DNA of 28,872 nt from assembly GCF_050433385.1 (NCBI RefSeq), contig NZ_JBNPXI010000037.1, forward strand, positions 1-28,872. The letters are read 5' to 3'. The position numbers and the translations under genes were made by a program. Origin of the DNA: Brassicibacter mesophilus (GTDB lineage: Bacteria; Bacillota; Clostridia; Tissierellales; Proteiniboraceae). Below the pieces are notes generated by a model. The model saw only the letters and a list, made by a program, of their open reading frames with translations. It did no database searches and had not been told where the DNA came from. Of the stretch, positions 8,103 to 15,905 are shown piece by piece (position 1 is the first letter of the stretch; each line of letters opens with the position of its first letter).

Positions 8103-10481
8103 ATGAATGAAAAGACCTTAAGGGTGCTTGAGTATAGTAAGATTATTCAAATGCTTATAAATAAAACAGAATCTTCGCTAGGCAAACAGTTGGCGGAGAA
8201 CTTAAAACCATCGCTAAATATTGATAAGGTTGAGTATCTTCAGAATGAAACTGATGAAGGCGTTAGCATTATTATTAAAAGAGGAAGTCCACCTTTAGGT
8301 GGAATACATGATATATTAAGTGAAATAAGAAGAGCTGAAATAGGTGCTACATTAACTCCAGGAGCTTTAATAAGAGTAGCTGACACATTAAGGGCTGCTA
8401 GAAGAATAAAAGGGTTTTTAAATCAAGAAAAAGAGGACAGAGATTCAAAATATCCTATTTTAGAAAACATGATAGGAAGTCTAAATGCTTATAAAACTAT
8501 TGAAGATAGCATATTTAATTCCATAATAAGTGAAGAGGAGATATCTGATAATGCAAGTTCTTTGCTAAAAAGCATTAGAAAACAGATACAAACAAAAAAT
8601 GACTCCATAAGAAGCAAATTGAATTCAATAATTAGTTCTTCAACAAATAAGAAATATTTACAGGATGCGATTATAACAATTAGAGAAGATAGATTTGTTG
8701 TACCAGTTAAGCAGGAATATAGAGGGAATTTCCCTGGATTAGTACACGATCAATCATCAAGTGGTGCCACTCTGTTCATAGAACCTATTGCAATTGTTGA
8801 GCTTAATAATAATCTTAAAGAGTTAAAACTCAAAGAAAAAGCTGAGATTGAAAGAATATTAGCAGAGTTAACTGAAAAAGTAGCTGTAGAAAGTGAAGGA
8901 ATAAGAGAGAATCAAAGCACTCTAGCCCAGTTAGACTTTATATTTGCAAAAAGTAAATTATCTCTTGATATGAAGGGAATAAAGCCCACTCTTAATAACA
9001 ATGGATATATAAACATTAAGAAGGGAAGGCATCCACTTTTAAAGGTTAATAATGTAGTGCCGATTAATATTTATCTTGGTGAGAAATTTAATACTTTAGT
9101 TATTACAGGACCTAATACAGGTGGCAAAACTGTTACGTTAAAAACTGTTGGTCTTTTAACAATTATGGCTCAATCAGGACTACAGGTTCCAGCTGATTAT
9201 GGAACAAAAATGGCTGTATTTTCAAATGTTTTTGCAGATATAGGAGATGAACAAAGCATTGAGCAAAGCTTGAGTACATTTTCTTCACATATGACCAATA
9301 TAGTAGATATACTTAATAATGTTGAGGAAAATAGTCTTGTATTATTTGATGAACTTGGTGCAGGTACTGACCCAACGGAAGGCGCTGCTCTAGCTATGTC
9401 AATACTTGACTATTTGCATGGAAGAGGTATTAGAACAGTTGCTACGACTCATTATAGTGAATTAAAGGTGTATGCACTTACAACCGAAGGAATTGAAAAT
9501 GCTTCAGTAGAATTTAATGTTGAAACATTAAGTCCAACTTATAGATTGTTAATTGGAGTCCCTGGTAAGTCTAATGCATTTGAAATATCTAAAAGACTTG
9601 GATTACAAGATTTTGTTATTGATTATGCAAGAAACTTAATTTCTAAAGAAAATATTGAGTTTGAAGATGTACTTGCAAGTATAGAAAGAGATAGAAGAGA
9701 AAGTGAACAAAATAGACAAGAGACTGAGGCGTTAAAGAAAGAAATAGACAAGCTAAAGGATGAGCTGCTTCAAAAGAAGAATAAAATTGATGAAATGAAA
9801 CAAGAAGTAATGAGGGAAGCAAAGAAAGAAGCAAGGAAAATATTAAAAGATGCTAAAGAAGAATCTGATAAAATTATTAGTGAATTAAGGGATTTATCTA
9901 TTGAAATAGAAAAAGAAAAGAATAAAAAAATCCAAGAAGCAAAGGATAAACTAAAGTCAAAGCTTGAAAGCGTTGAAGGTGAACTTATAGAAAACATAAT
10001 AGTTAAGAAAAATGCAAAGCCTCCTAAAAATCTTAGACCTGGAGAAAATGTTACTATACTTTCACTTAATCAAACAGGAATAGTTTTAAGTTCTCCAGAT
10101 GATGAAGGCAATGTAATGATACAAGTAGGGATTATGAAAATTAATGTTCATATTTCAACTATTGCTAGAGCGTCAGAAAAAGAAAAATCAGAACTTAAAT
10201 CTGGAACAAAATCTATAATGAAATCTAAAGCTTCATCAATTAAAAATGAAATAGATCTAAGAGGTATGAGTTTAGAAGAGGCTATACTGGATGTAGATAA
10301 ATATTTAGATGATGCATATATAGCAGGCTTAAAGAGTGTATTTATTATACATGGTAAAGGAACTGGAATATTAAGAGAAGGAATAGGACAGCTCTTAAAG
10401 AGTCATAAACATGTTAAAACCTTTAGATTAGGAAACTATGGTGAAGGTGGTACAGGGGTAACTGTTGTAGAATTAAAGTAA
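8103..10481 (+). CDS. mutS2: MutS2 ATPase/nuclease family protein
   Basis: A 792-residue MutS2. ATG 8103 is chosen because TTAGGAGGGA sits just upstream; the open frame extends 14 codons further left without an SD. The N-terminal MutS core-like region is followed by the ABC-type ATPase, with Walker A GPNTGGKT at residues 336-343 and Walker B VLFDELGAGTD around 412-422. A long charged coiled coil spans about 520-630. The C-terminal Smr domain (about 716-792) has IDLRGM and HGKGTG. MutS2 lacks the mismatch-recognition domain of MutS. In bacilli it (also called RqcU) acts on collided ribosomes, while in other species it is linked to suppression of recombination. It is cytoplasmic, and four bases separate its stop from the next gene. 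Confidence 0.96.
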   Translation: MNEKTLRVLEYSKIIQMLINKTESSLGKQLAENLKPSLNIDKVEYLQNETDEGVSIIIKRGSPPLGGIHDILSEIRRAEIGATLTPGALIRVADTLRAARRIKGFLNQEKEDRDSKYPILENMIGSLNAYKTIEDSIFNSIISEEEISDNASSLLKSIRKQIQTKNDSIRSKLNSIISSSTNKKYLQDAIITIREDRFVVPVKQEYRGNFPGLVHDQSSSGATLFIEPIAIVELNNNLKELKLKEKAEIERILAELTEKVAVESEGIRENQSTLAQLDFIFAKSKLSLDMKGIKPTLNNNGYINIKKGRHPLLKVNNVVPINIYLGEKFNTLVITGPNTGGKTVTLKTVGLLTIMAQSGLQVPADYGTKMAVFSNVFADIGDEQSIEQSLSTFSSHMTNIVDILNNVEENSLVLFDELGAGTDPTEGAALAMSILDYLHGRGIRTVATTHYSELKVYALTTEGIENASVEFNVETLSPTYRLLIGVPGKSNAFEISKRLGLQDFVIDYARNLISKENIEFEDVLASIERDRRESEQNRQETEALKKEIDKLKDELLQKKNKIDEMKQEVMREAKKEARKILKDAKEESDKIISELRDLSIEIEKEKNKKIQEAKDKLKSKLESVEGELIENIIVKKNAKPPKNLRPGENVTILSLNQTGIVLSSPDDEGNVMIQVGIMKINVHISTIARASEKEKSELKSGTKSIMKSKASSIKNEIDLRGMSLEEAILDVDKYLDDAYIAGLKSVFIIHGKGTGILREGIGQLLKSHKHVKTFRLGNYGEGGTGVTVVELK

Positions 10482-10487
10482 AGGATG

Positions 10488-10937
10488 ATGAAATTGTATA
10501 TAGTTAGTGCGTGCTTGGCTGGAGTTAACTGCAAATACAGTGGTGGTAATAATTTAGATGACAGGATTGTTAATCTAATAAAACAAGGTAAAGCAATACT
10601 GGTATGCCCTGAGCAGTTAGGAGGATTAACTACACCTAGACAGCCAAGCGAAATAAAAATTGATAAAGATGGTCAAATGAGGGTAATAAATGATAAAGGC
10701 GAAGATGTAACAGATGGATTTGTTAAAGGTGCTAAAGAAACACTAAATATTGCTAAATTGTATAATTCTAAGATAGCAATATTGAAATCTGGAAGTCCTT
10801 CGTGTGGATATGGCTGGATATACGATGGTTCTTTTACTAAGACAAAAATTAAAGGAGAGGGACTAACAGCAGATATTTTATCCCAAAATGGAGTTAAGGT
10901 CTATAACGAAGATAACCTTCCAGAAGAAATACTATAA
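10488..10937 (+). CDS. DUF523 family protein, probable iron-sulfur thiouracil desulfidase-like enzyme
   Basis: About 149 residues covering the full DUF523 family. Signatures are VSACLAGVNCKYSGG at the N-terminus, LVCPEQLGGLTTPR in the middle, and LKSGSPSCGYG near residue 105. Counted from the ATG at 10485, the cysteines are C10, C16, C41 and C107; three of these (C10, C41, C107) sit where characterised family members (TudS, 2-thiouracil desulfidase) hold a [4Fe-4S] cluster. Tandem ATG codons at 10485 and 10488 follow AAAGG with very short spacing, so the second is slightly favoured. The gene starts within a few bases of the mutS2 stop and is presumably cotranscribed. Activity on thiouracil is inferred from the family. 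Confidence 0.85.
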   Translation: MKLYIVSACLAGVNCKYSGGNNLDDRIVNLIKQGKAILVCPEQLGGLTTPRQPSEIKIDKDGQMRVINDKGEDVTDGFVKGAKETLNIAKLYNSKIAILKSGSPSCGYGWIYDGSFTKTKIKGEGLTADILSQNGVKVYNEDNLPEEIL

Positions 10938-10951
10938 CCTAAGGGGGTATT

Positions 10952-11554
10952 ATGGTGAAAAGAATTTTGATTTTATTAATGATTGCATTATTAATGTTTT
11001 CTCTACTTGCTGGTTGTAATAAGGACAAGCAGGGGGAAGGATCAATAGGTGATGTAGCAGGAGCTGATAATAACGATAAGGAGCAGCAGAAAGAAAGCGA
11101 TACTTCTGAAAACCAAGATATACAATATATTGATTATGTATTATATCTAAAGCATGATAAACTACCTTATATATTTGGAGAAAGATTTGAGATAGCTTCA
11201 AACGATTCTATGTTAAAAGACAAGTCTATAGAGGAGATTGCGTTAGAGCGACTAATTAGCTATCAACAAGTAGAAAGCTTCATTACACCTATACCAAAGG
11301 ATACAAAATTATTAGGAGTAGAAAAAAAGGATAACAAGGTATATGTAGATTTATCAAAAGAGTTTGCTGATAATATGAAAAAAAATGAGGCTGAAACTAA
11401 AATTGCAATTGCATCTATAGTAAATACGTTAACTTTTTTCCCTGAAAATGAAGAAGTAATAATTACAATAAATGGTGAAGCAATGAAAAAGCTTAATGGT
11501 GTTGAAATGGATAAAGGATTTAAGTTTAGTAGTGAATTTATTCCTGATAAATAA
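10952..11554 (+). CDS. GerMN domain lipoprotein
   Basis: A 200-residue secreted lipoprotein. The signal peptide has a hydrophobic core (LILLMIALLMFSL) and a lipobox LLAGC with the lipidated Cys at residue 22. A Gly/Asp/Glu/Gln-rich linker runs to about residue 55. The rest is a GerMN (sporulation and spore germination) domain, recognisable from the YxDYVLYL, VYVDLSKEF and IASIVNTLTFFPENEEVIITINGE segments. GerM-type proteins act outside the membrane in spore formation or germination, so this supports a spore former, although GerMN domains also occur in other envelope proteins. AAGGGGG at 10941-10947 serves as the SD. No terminator is obvious after it before the argS promoter. Confidence 0.85.
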   Translation: MVKRILILLMIALLMFSLLAGCNKDKQGEGSIGDVAGADNNDKEQQKESDTSENQDIQYIDYVLYLKHDKLPYIFGERFEIASNDSMLKDKSIEEIALERLISYQQVESFITPIPKDTKLLGVEKKDNKVYVDLSKEFADNMKKNEAETKIAIASIVNTLTFFPENEEVIITINGEAMKKLNGVEMDKGFKFSSEFIPDK

Positions 11555-11568
11555 TGAATAAATATCTG

Positions 11569-11597
11569 TTGAAGAGGAAAATATTATATGATACAAT
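11569..11597 (+). promoter_or_regulatory. Sigma-A type promoter for the argS leader
   Basis: TTGAAG at 11569-11574, 17 bases, then TACAAT at 11592-11597. Transcription should start near 11604, just ahead of the T-box leader. Confidence 0.65.
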
Positions 11598-11603
11598 GTT
11601 TAT

Positions 11604-11848
11604 TCAATAATAAATTGAAATTTGACGAAAAGAAGAGTAAGATATGTTTACTGTCTAAGCGAGTCAGGGACGGTGTAAGCCTGATACATTGATCTATCTG
11701 AAGAGAATCTTGGAAAAGCTGCCTGAAACTGAGTAAGGCTTGACGGTTCCCTACGTTAAAGGGTTTGAGTGGGTATGATTATTATCATGCCAATTAGAGT
11801 GGTAACACGGGTAAAAATCTCGTCTCTTTATTGAGATGGGATTTTTTT
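11604..11848 (+). promoter_or_regulatory. T-box leader controlling argS (candidate Arg specifier AGA)
   Basis: The stretch between the promoter and argS has the order of a T-box riboswitch. There is a long Stem I region with a GGACGGTGTAAGCC-type segment near 11668-11681. A candidate specifier AGA, an arginine codon, lies at 11702-11704 ahead of TTGGA. The conserved T-box bulge sequence AGAGTGGTAACACGGG is at 11796-11811, and a strong terminator follows. T-box RNAs bind uncharged cognate tRNA through specifier-anticodon pairing and bulge-CCA pairing, which favours antitermination. Low charged tRNA-Arg would therefore raise argS expression. Presence of the T-box is well supported by the bulge sequence and terminator. 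The exact specifier is inferred and consistent with the downstream gene. Confidence 0.9.
11815..11848 (+). terminator. T-box attenuator terminator
   Basis: A 12-bp stem pairs 11815-11826 with 11833-11844, contains two G-U pairs, has a 6-base loop, and is followed by a run of T. The T-box sequence just upstream would compete for its 5' arm in the antiterminator. Confidence 0.88.
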
Positions 11849-11876
11849 ATTTAGATAGGAACAGGAGGCGTGAAAT

Positions 11877-13577
11877 ATGATTGATTTTAAAAAAAAGATT
11901 GCTGGACTTGTTAGTAGTAAAGTAGATGGATTAAATGAAAGTGATGTTGAAGAATTAATAGAGATACCACCAAGCTTTGACTTAGGTGATTATGCGATGC
12001 CATGTTTTAGGCTAGCAAAAGCATTTAGAAAATCACCTAATATCATAGCACAGGAAATAGCTGAAAGTATGCAGCAAAATGAGTATTTTGAAAGAATCGA
12101 AAATGTAGGACCTTATGTAAATTTTTTTGTTGATAAAAAACAACTTGCTCAAACAGTACTTGAAGAAGTTGTAGCTCGAAAAGAAAAATTTGGTTCTTCT
12201 GATGTTGGCAAAGGAAGAAATGTTATTGTAGAGTTTTCATCACCTAACATAGCTAAGCCTTTCCACATAGGCCATATTAGAACTACTGTTATTGGTCAAT
12301 CGCTATATAAAATATATAAATTTTTAGGCTTCAACGCTATAGCTATAAACCATCTAGGTGACTATGGAACTCAATTTGGTAAGCTGATAGTAGCATTTAA
12401 AGCTTGGGGAGATCAACAGATAGTTGAATCAGATCCAATTCCAGAATTGCTAAAGCTATATATAAAATTCCATGAAGAAGCAGAAGAAGATGATAAACTC
12501 GAAGATGAAGCAAGAATGTGGTTTAAAAAACTTGAAGATGGAGATAAAGAAGCAACTAACTTATGGCAATGGATAAGAGAAGTTAGTTTAAAAGAGTTTA
12601 GTAGAGTATATAACATGCTTAATATTGAGTTTGATTCTTTTGCTGGAGAGAGTTTCTATTCTGATAAAATGCCAAGAGTTGTCAAGATGATGGAAGACAA
12701 AGGTATATTAACAGAATCTAGAGGAGCGCAAATAGTTGATTTAGAAGATTATGGAATGCCTCCTGCGTTGATTAAAAAGAGTGATGGTTCAACCCTATAT
12801 ATAACGAGAGATATAGCAGCTGCAATATACAGAAAAGAAACATATGACTTTTACAAGAATATTTACGTGGTAGGTTCACAACAAAATTTACACTTCAAGC
12901 AGTGGTTTAAGGTATTAGAACTTATGGGATATGATTGGGTTAAAGATTGTGTTCATGTTCCATTTGGAATGGTAAGTCTAGAAGAAGGAACTATGTCTAC
13001 TAGAAAAGGAAGAGTTGTATTCTTAGAAGATGTGTTAAAAAATGCAGTAGAAAAAACAAAGGAAATAATAAGTGAAAAGAATCCAAATTTAGAAAATAAG
13101 GATGAAGTGGCAAAACAAGTTGGTATTGGAGCAGTAATATTCCAAGAATTATTTAATAGTCGTATAAAAGATTATACTTTCTCGTGGGATAGAACTCTTG
13201 CGTTTGAAGGTGAGACTGGGCCATATGTACAGTATACTAATGCAAGGATAAATAGTATTCTCAATAGAGCTCAATATGAAATAACAACAGATGTTGATTA
13301 TTCAATAATAATAAATGAAGAATCAGTAAATATTATTAGATTGATACAAGGATTTGAAAAAGTAGTTTTAGATGCAATGGAAAAAAATGAACCATCTTTT
13401 ATAGCAAGGCATATAGTAGATGTTGCACAAGCATTTAATAAGTTTTATCATGAATGTCCTATAATTGTAGAAGATGAAAAAGTTCAGAAAGCAAGATTAT
13501 TAGTTGTTGATTCAGTTGGAACAGTATTAAAAACTGGTCTCGGATTGTTAGGAATTGAAGCTCCTCAAAAAATGTGA
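11877..13577 (+). CDS. argS: Arginine--tRNA ligase
   Basis: A class I arginyl-tRNA synthetase of 566 residues, the family's usual length. The N-terminal Add-1 domain (about 1-100) is followed by the Rossmann catalytic core, with SSPNIAKPFHIGHIR placing the HIGH motif at residues 130-133, then NHLGDYGTQFGKL. The second signature is present as GTMSTRKGR (MSTRKG about 373-378), a KMSKS variant common in ArgRS. The C-terminal helical anticodon-binding domain ends with the canonical LLGIEAPQKM. It charges tRNA-Arg in the cytoplasm and, unlike most synthetases, needs the tRNA for amino-acid activation. The start is set by AGGAGG at 11863-11868. It is transcribed from its own promoter and controlled by the T-box leader. 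Confidence 0.98.
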   Translation: MIDFKKKIAGLVSSKVDGLNESDVEELIEIPPSFDLGDYAMPCFRLAKAFRKSPNIIAQEIAESMQQNEYFERIENVGPYVNFFVDKKQLAQTVLEEVVARKEKFGSSDVGKGRNVIVEFSSPNIAKPFHIGHIRTTVIGQSLYKIYKFLGFNAIAINHLGDYGTQFGKLIVAFKAWGDQQIVESDPIPELLKLYIKFHEEAEEDDKLEDEARMWFKKLEDGDKEATNLWQWIREVSLKEFSRVYNMLNIEFDSFAGESFYSDKMPRVVKMMEDKGILTESRGAQIVDLEDYGMPPALIKKSDGSTLYITRDIAAAIYRKETYDFYKNIYVVGSQQNLHFKQWFKVLELMGYDWVKDCVHVPFGMVSLEEGTMSTRKGRVVFLEDVLKNAVEKTKEIISEKNPNLENKDEVAKQVGIGAVIFQELFNSRIKDYTFSWDRTLAFEGETGPYVQYTNARINSILNRAQYEITTDVDYSIIINEESVNIIRLIQGFEKVVLDAMEKNEPSFIARHIVDVAQAFNKFYHECPIIVEDEKVQKARLLVVDSVGTVLKTGLGLLGIEAPQKM

Positions 13578-13605
13578 AAAAACTATGCAATAATCTGTCG
13601 AAGTA

Positions 13606-13634
13606 TTTACAAAAATTTAAAAATAATCTATAAT
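13606..13634 (+). promoter_or_regulatory. Sigma-A type promoter of a candidate small RNA
   Basis: TTTACA at 13606-13611, exactly 17 bases, then a consensus TATAAT at 13629-13634. A start near 13641 would make a transcript of about 93 nt ending at the terminator at 13706-13733. There is no open frame with an SD in between. Confidence 0.6.
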
Positions 13635-13640
13635 AATAGT

Positions 13641-13733
13641 ATAATATGTCGGATTGTATAATTCGACTAAATCAATAAACATCCCCCCCGGGAAATTGTT
13701 TATTAAGGCATCTATATGATGCCTATTTTTTTT
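13641..13733 (+). ncRNA. Candidate small RNA with three hairpins and a C-rich loop
   Basis: The interval between a good promoter and a strong terminator contains no credible ORF and folds into three consecutive hairpins. Hairpin 1 pairs GTCGGATT (13648-13655) with AATTCGAC (13660-13667). Hairpin 2 pairs AATAAACA (13674-13681) with TGTTTATT (13697-13704); its loop holds seven C followed by GGG and can close further as UCCC-CCCC-GGGA, exposing a C4 loop. Hairpin 3 is the terminator. C-rich loops of this kind occur in Gram-positive sRNAs that pair with SD sequences. It could instead be an attenuated leader for the operon that starts at 13852. I do not recognise an RNA family. Confidence 0.5.
13706..13733 (+). 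terminator. Rho-independent terminator
   Basis: AGGCATC (13706-13712) pairs with GATGCCT (13718-13724) around a 5-base loop, followed by A and eight T. It serves argS readthrough and the candidate small RNA. Confidence 0.88.
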
Positions 13734-13764
13734 GTGTGGGAATATCTATGAATATAAAATATTT

Positions 13765-13802
13765 TGAAGGGTTTGCACATATACTTTCGTCTATACTGAT
13801 AT
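13765..13802 (+). promoter_or_regulatory. Promoter region of the ECF sigma operon (possible ECF and sigma-A elements)
   Basis: Two promoter readings overlap here. An ECF-type element would be TGAAGG (13765-13770), 17 bases, then CGTC (13788-13791); this resembles the TGAAAC/CGTC pattern of ECF sigma factors of the SigW/SigM type. A sigma-A-type element would be TTGCAC (13773-13778), 18 bases, then TGATAT (13797-13802). The operon downstream encodes an ECF sigma factor, so the first reading would mean autoregulation. The choice is inference. Confidence 0.4.
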
Positions 13803-13851
13803 ATGAAACATATTAGAAAGACTTAATAATCAGGTTCAGGGAGGGAAAATT

Positions 13852-15276
13852 GTGAAAAAGAAAAAATTAGGAGTTATAACATTAGCTATAACGCTTATTT
13901 CATTAGGAGTTTTGCTTTTACTAAATAATTTTATTGATATTGATATTTTTAATATTTTTTCTATAATATGGCCATGTATAATAATACTGTTTGGATTAGA
14001 AATAATCATAATTAGACTGATTTATAAGAAGAAAAATGAGGATGTAAATATTTCTATTGACACTATTAGTATTGTATTGTTGATAGTAATTATTATATCA
14101 TCTTCAGTTACTGCAAGTGTCAATATGGCTTTTTCAGGATTTAGTTTATTTAAAGATGGAATTCGCATATCACATAATTTCAATGTATTCTACAAATATG
14201 ACTCAAAATTTACAAAAGATTATATTTTAGAGAGTAGCGGGAAAGATGGTATAGATGTTACTAACTCTTTTGGAAATGTAGAAGTTTATAGCTCTAGTAG
14301 TGATAAAGTAGAAATTAACGCAGAAATTAACTTCAAGCATAATGACGAAAAATTAGCTGAAGAAATATCTAACAAAATTATAAATATTGATGATTCTGAT
14401 AGAACTATAAGAATAGTTTCAAATATAGATCGACTTCAACAAGAAAGAGATAAAATAGGAGATATAAGTGTTAGTTATTATATAAAAGTTCCTAAAAGTA
14501 TGATGGTAGATGTGGAGAATAAGTTTGGAAATGTTACCATAGATGGTATAGATAAAGATGCTAATATTTTGAATTCACACGGCAATGTGGAAGCTAGATC
14601 CTTAGGTGGCAAATTGTCAGTAGAAAACTCATTTGGTAATGTTGATACTGATAAAATTAATGAAAATGTGATAGTAAATAATAAACATGGAAATATAAAT
14701 ATAGATAATATTGAAGGTGATTTAACTTTAAGAAATGCATTTGGTAATATAGAAGCTATGAATATCAATGGAAGTGTTGAAATAGAAAATTCACACGATA
14801 GTATTTTGGTACAAAAAGTGTCTAAAGATGTGAAAATAAAAGGTAAATATGGTAATATTGAAACTAAGAATGTAAAAGGTAAATTAACTATCGAAAATAG
14901 TAATGGGAATATAACAGTAGATAAGATAGATGATGAAGTTAATGTGGCTAATAGATTTGGAAATACAGATATCTCAGAAGTAAGTAAATCTCTAAGAATA
15001 GTATCTAAGAATGGGAACATAAACTATAGTACAAGTCATCCGATTGAAAAAGGAATAGATATCGACAATGAGTTTGGAGATATAAATATTGATTTGCCAT
15101 CTACTCAGAAAGGTAGTTTTAATATTGTTACTGAATATGGTAATATAAGTGATAGATTTGGGTTTGCAATAAAAGAAAGCATAAATGAGCAAAGAATTAA
15201 TGAAAGTAATGGGAATAATGGAGTTAAAATCGATGTTAGAGATAGAAATGGGGATATTAAGATACTAGCAAATTAA
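13852..15276 (+). CDS. LiaF-like membrane protein with DUF4097 beta-solenoid repeat domain
   Basis: A 474-residue protein that starts at GTG 13852 behind AGGGAGGG. The N-terminal 100 residues hold three hydrophobic helices (about 6-24, 30-58 and 71-93) in the arrangement of the DUF5668/LiaF-like N-terminal domain. From about 135 to the end lies a DUF4097-type beta-solenoid with GN(I/V) rungs. Between residues 225 and 387 the repeat is exactly 18 residues, and the residue before the G of GN alternates aromatic (F/Y) with H or N. The solenoid is probably outside the membrane. DUF4097 proteins often sit with sigma/anti-sigma or two-component envelope-stress genes, as here. A role in sensing or buffering envelope stress is inferred; the molecular function is unknown. 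It is followed 29 bases later by the sigma factor gene. Confidence 0.82.
   Translation: MKKKKLGVITLAITLISLGVLLLLNNFIDIDIFNIFSIIWPCIIILFGLEIIIIRLIYKKKNEDVNISIDTISIVLLIVIIISSSVTASVNMAFSGFSLFKDGIRISHNFNVFYKYDSKFTKDYILESSGKDGIDVTNSFGNVEVYSSSSDKVEINAEINFKHNDEKLAEEISNKIINIDDSDRTIRIVSNIDRLQQERDKIGDISVSYYIKVPKSMMVDVENKFGNVTIDGIDKDANILNSHGNVEARSLGGKLSVENSFGNVDTDKINENVIVNNKHGNINIDNIEGDLTLRNAFGNIEAMNINGSVEIENSHDSILVQKVSKDVKIKGKYGNIETKNVKGKLTIENSNGNITVDKIDDEVNVANRFGNTDISEVSKSLRIVSKNGNINYSTSHPIEKGIDIDNEFGDINIDLPSTQKGSFNIVTEYGNISDRFGFAIKESINEQRINESNGNNGVKIDVRDRNGDIKILAN
14524..15009 (+). repeat. In-frame 54-bp tandem coding repeat (18-residue beta-solenoid rungs)
   Basis: Nine consecutive units of exactly 18 codons run from residue 225 to 386 of the DUF4097 protein. 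They begin FGNV, HGNV, FGNV, HGNI, FGNI, HDSI, YGNI, NGNI and FGNT; a tenth, NGNI, starts at 387 and is stretched to 21 residues. The unit ends with an N-(S/K/A/R)-like turn. DNA identity between units is modest, so the repeat is old and held by selection on the protein, not a recent slippage product. Confidence 0.88.
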
Positions 15277-15305
15277 GGCTTGGTTGCCCAGGGTGGTGTT
15301 TTTAG

Positions 15306-15905
15306 TTGAATGAAGATCAAATAGTTTCTGAATTAAAAAATGGCAATAAGGCTATCTTTCCGTATATAGTGGATTTATTTAAAAATAGAGTTTTTGGCAT
15401 GACATATAAATTTACTAATGATTATGATGAATCTCAAGACTTATCACAGGAAATTTTTCTGAAAATATATAAAGAAATTGGCAAATTTCGATTTGAAAGT
15501 AAGCTTTCAACTTGGATATATAGAATATCACTAAATGCGTGTCTTGATTGGAAAAGAAAGAATAGCAAGATTATAAACATAAATATTTCAAGTATAAGTA
15601 GTGAGTCAAAAAATGATTCATCATTTGAGATTCGGGACAATAGCCCTTTACCTGAAGATATGATAATATCCAATGAAAATCAAAGAGAGGTTCATGAGTT
15701 AGTTTACAAGCTACCTGATAACTATAAATCGGTTATTATAATGTACCATTTTAATAATATGTCTTATCAAGAAATTGCATTTGCATTGGATATACCAGAA
15801 AGGACAGTAGAGACAAGACTTTACAGAGCTAGGAGAATGTTAAAAGAAGAAGTTATAAAGCTGAGTGATAGGAGTGGGTATAAATGGACTGTAAAGAAGT
15901 TATAA
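15306..15905 (+). CDS. ECF (extracytoplasmic function) RNA polymerase sigma factor
   Basis: A 199-residue sigma-70 family protein of the small ECF class. Region 2 (about residues 20-88) contains DLSQEIFLKIYKEIGKFR and the DNA-melting/-10 recognition segment KLSTWIYRISLNACLDW. Region 4 (about 128-182) contains LPDNYKSVIIMYHFNNMSYQEIA and the helix-turn-helix PERTVETRLYRARRMLKE. Regions 1.1 and 3 are absent, as in ECF factors. It starts at TTG 15306 behind AGGGTGGTG, an acceptable SD. The next gene, overlapping by 22 bases, encodes a zinc-binding anti-sigma factor, the classic pairing in which the membrane protein releases the sigma factor on a signal. It resembles the SigW group, but the regulon is unknown. 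Confidence 0.93.
   Translation: MNEDQIVSELKNGNKAIFPYIVDLFKNRVFGMTYKFTNDYDESQDLSQEIFLKIYKEIGKFRFESKLSTWIYRISLNACLDWKRKNSKIININISSISSESKNDSSFEIRDNSPLPEDMIISNENQREVHELVYKLPDNYKSVIIMYHFNNMSYQEIAFALDIPERTVETRLYRARRMLKEEVIKLSDRSGYKWTVKKL

Noticed and set aside
12984..13010. ArgRS MSTRKG in place of KMSKS, considered as a damaged active site
   Set aside because: KMSKS variants of this form are normal in bacterial ArgRS; all other motifs are intact.
14478..15020. 180-codon leftward frame opposite the DUF4097 repeats
   Set aside because: It mirrors the 54-bp coding repeat; composition is Leu/Ser/Phe-rich as expected for the antisense of an AT-rich repeat, and there is no SD.
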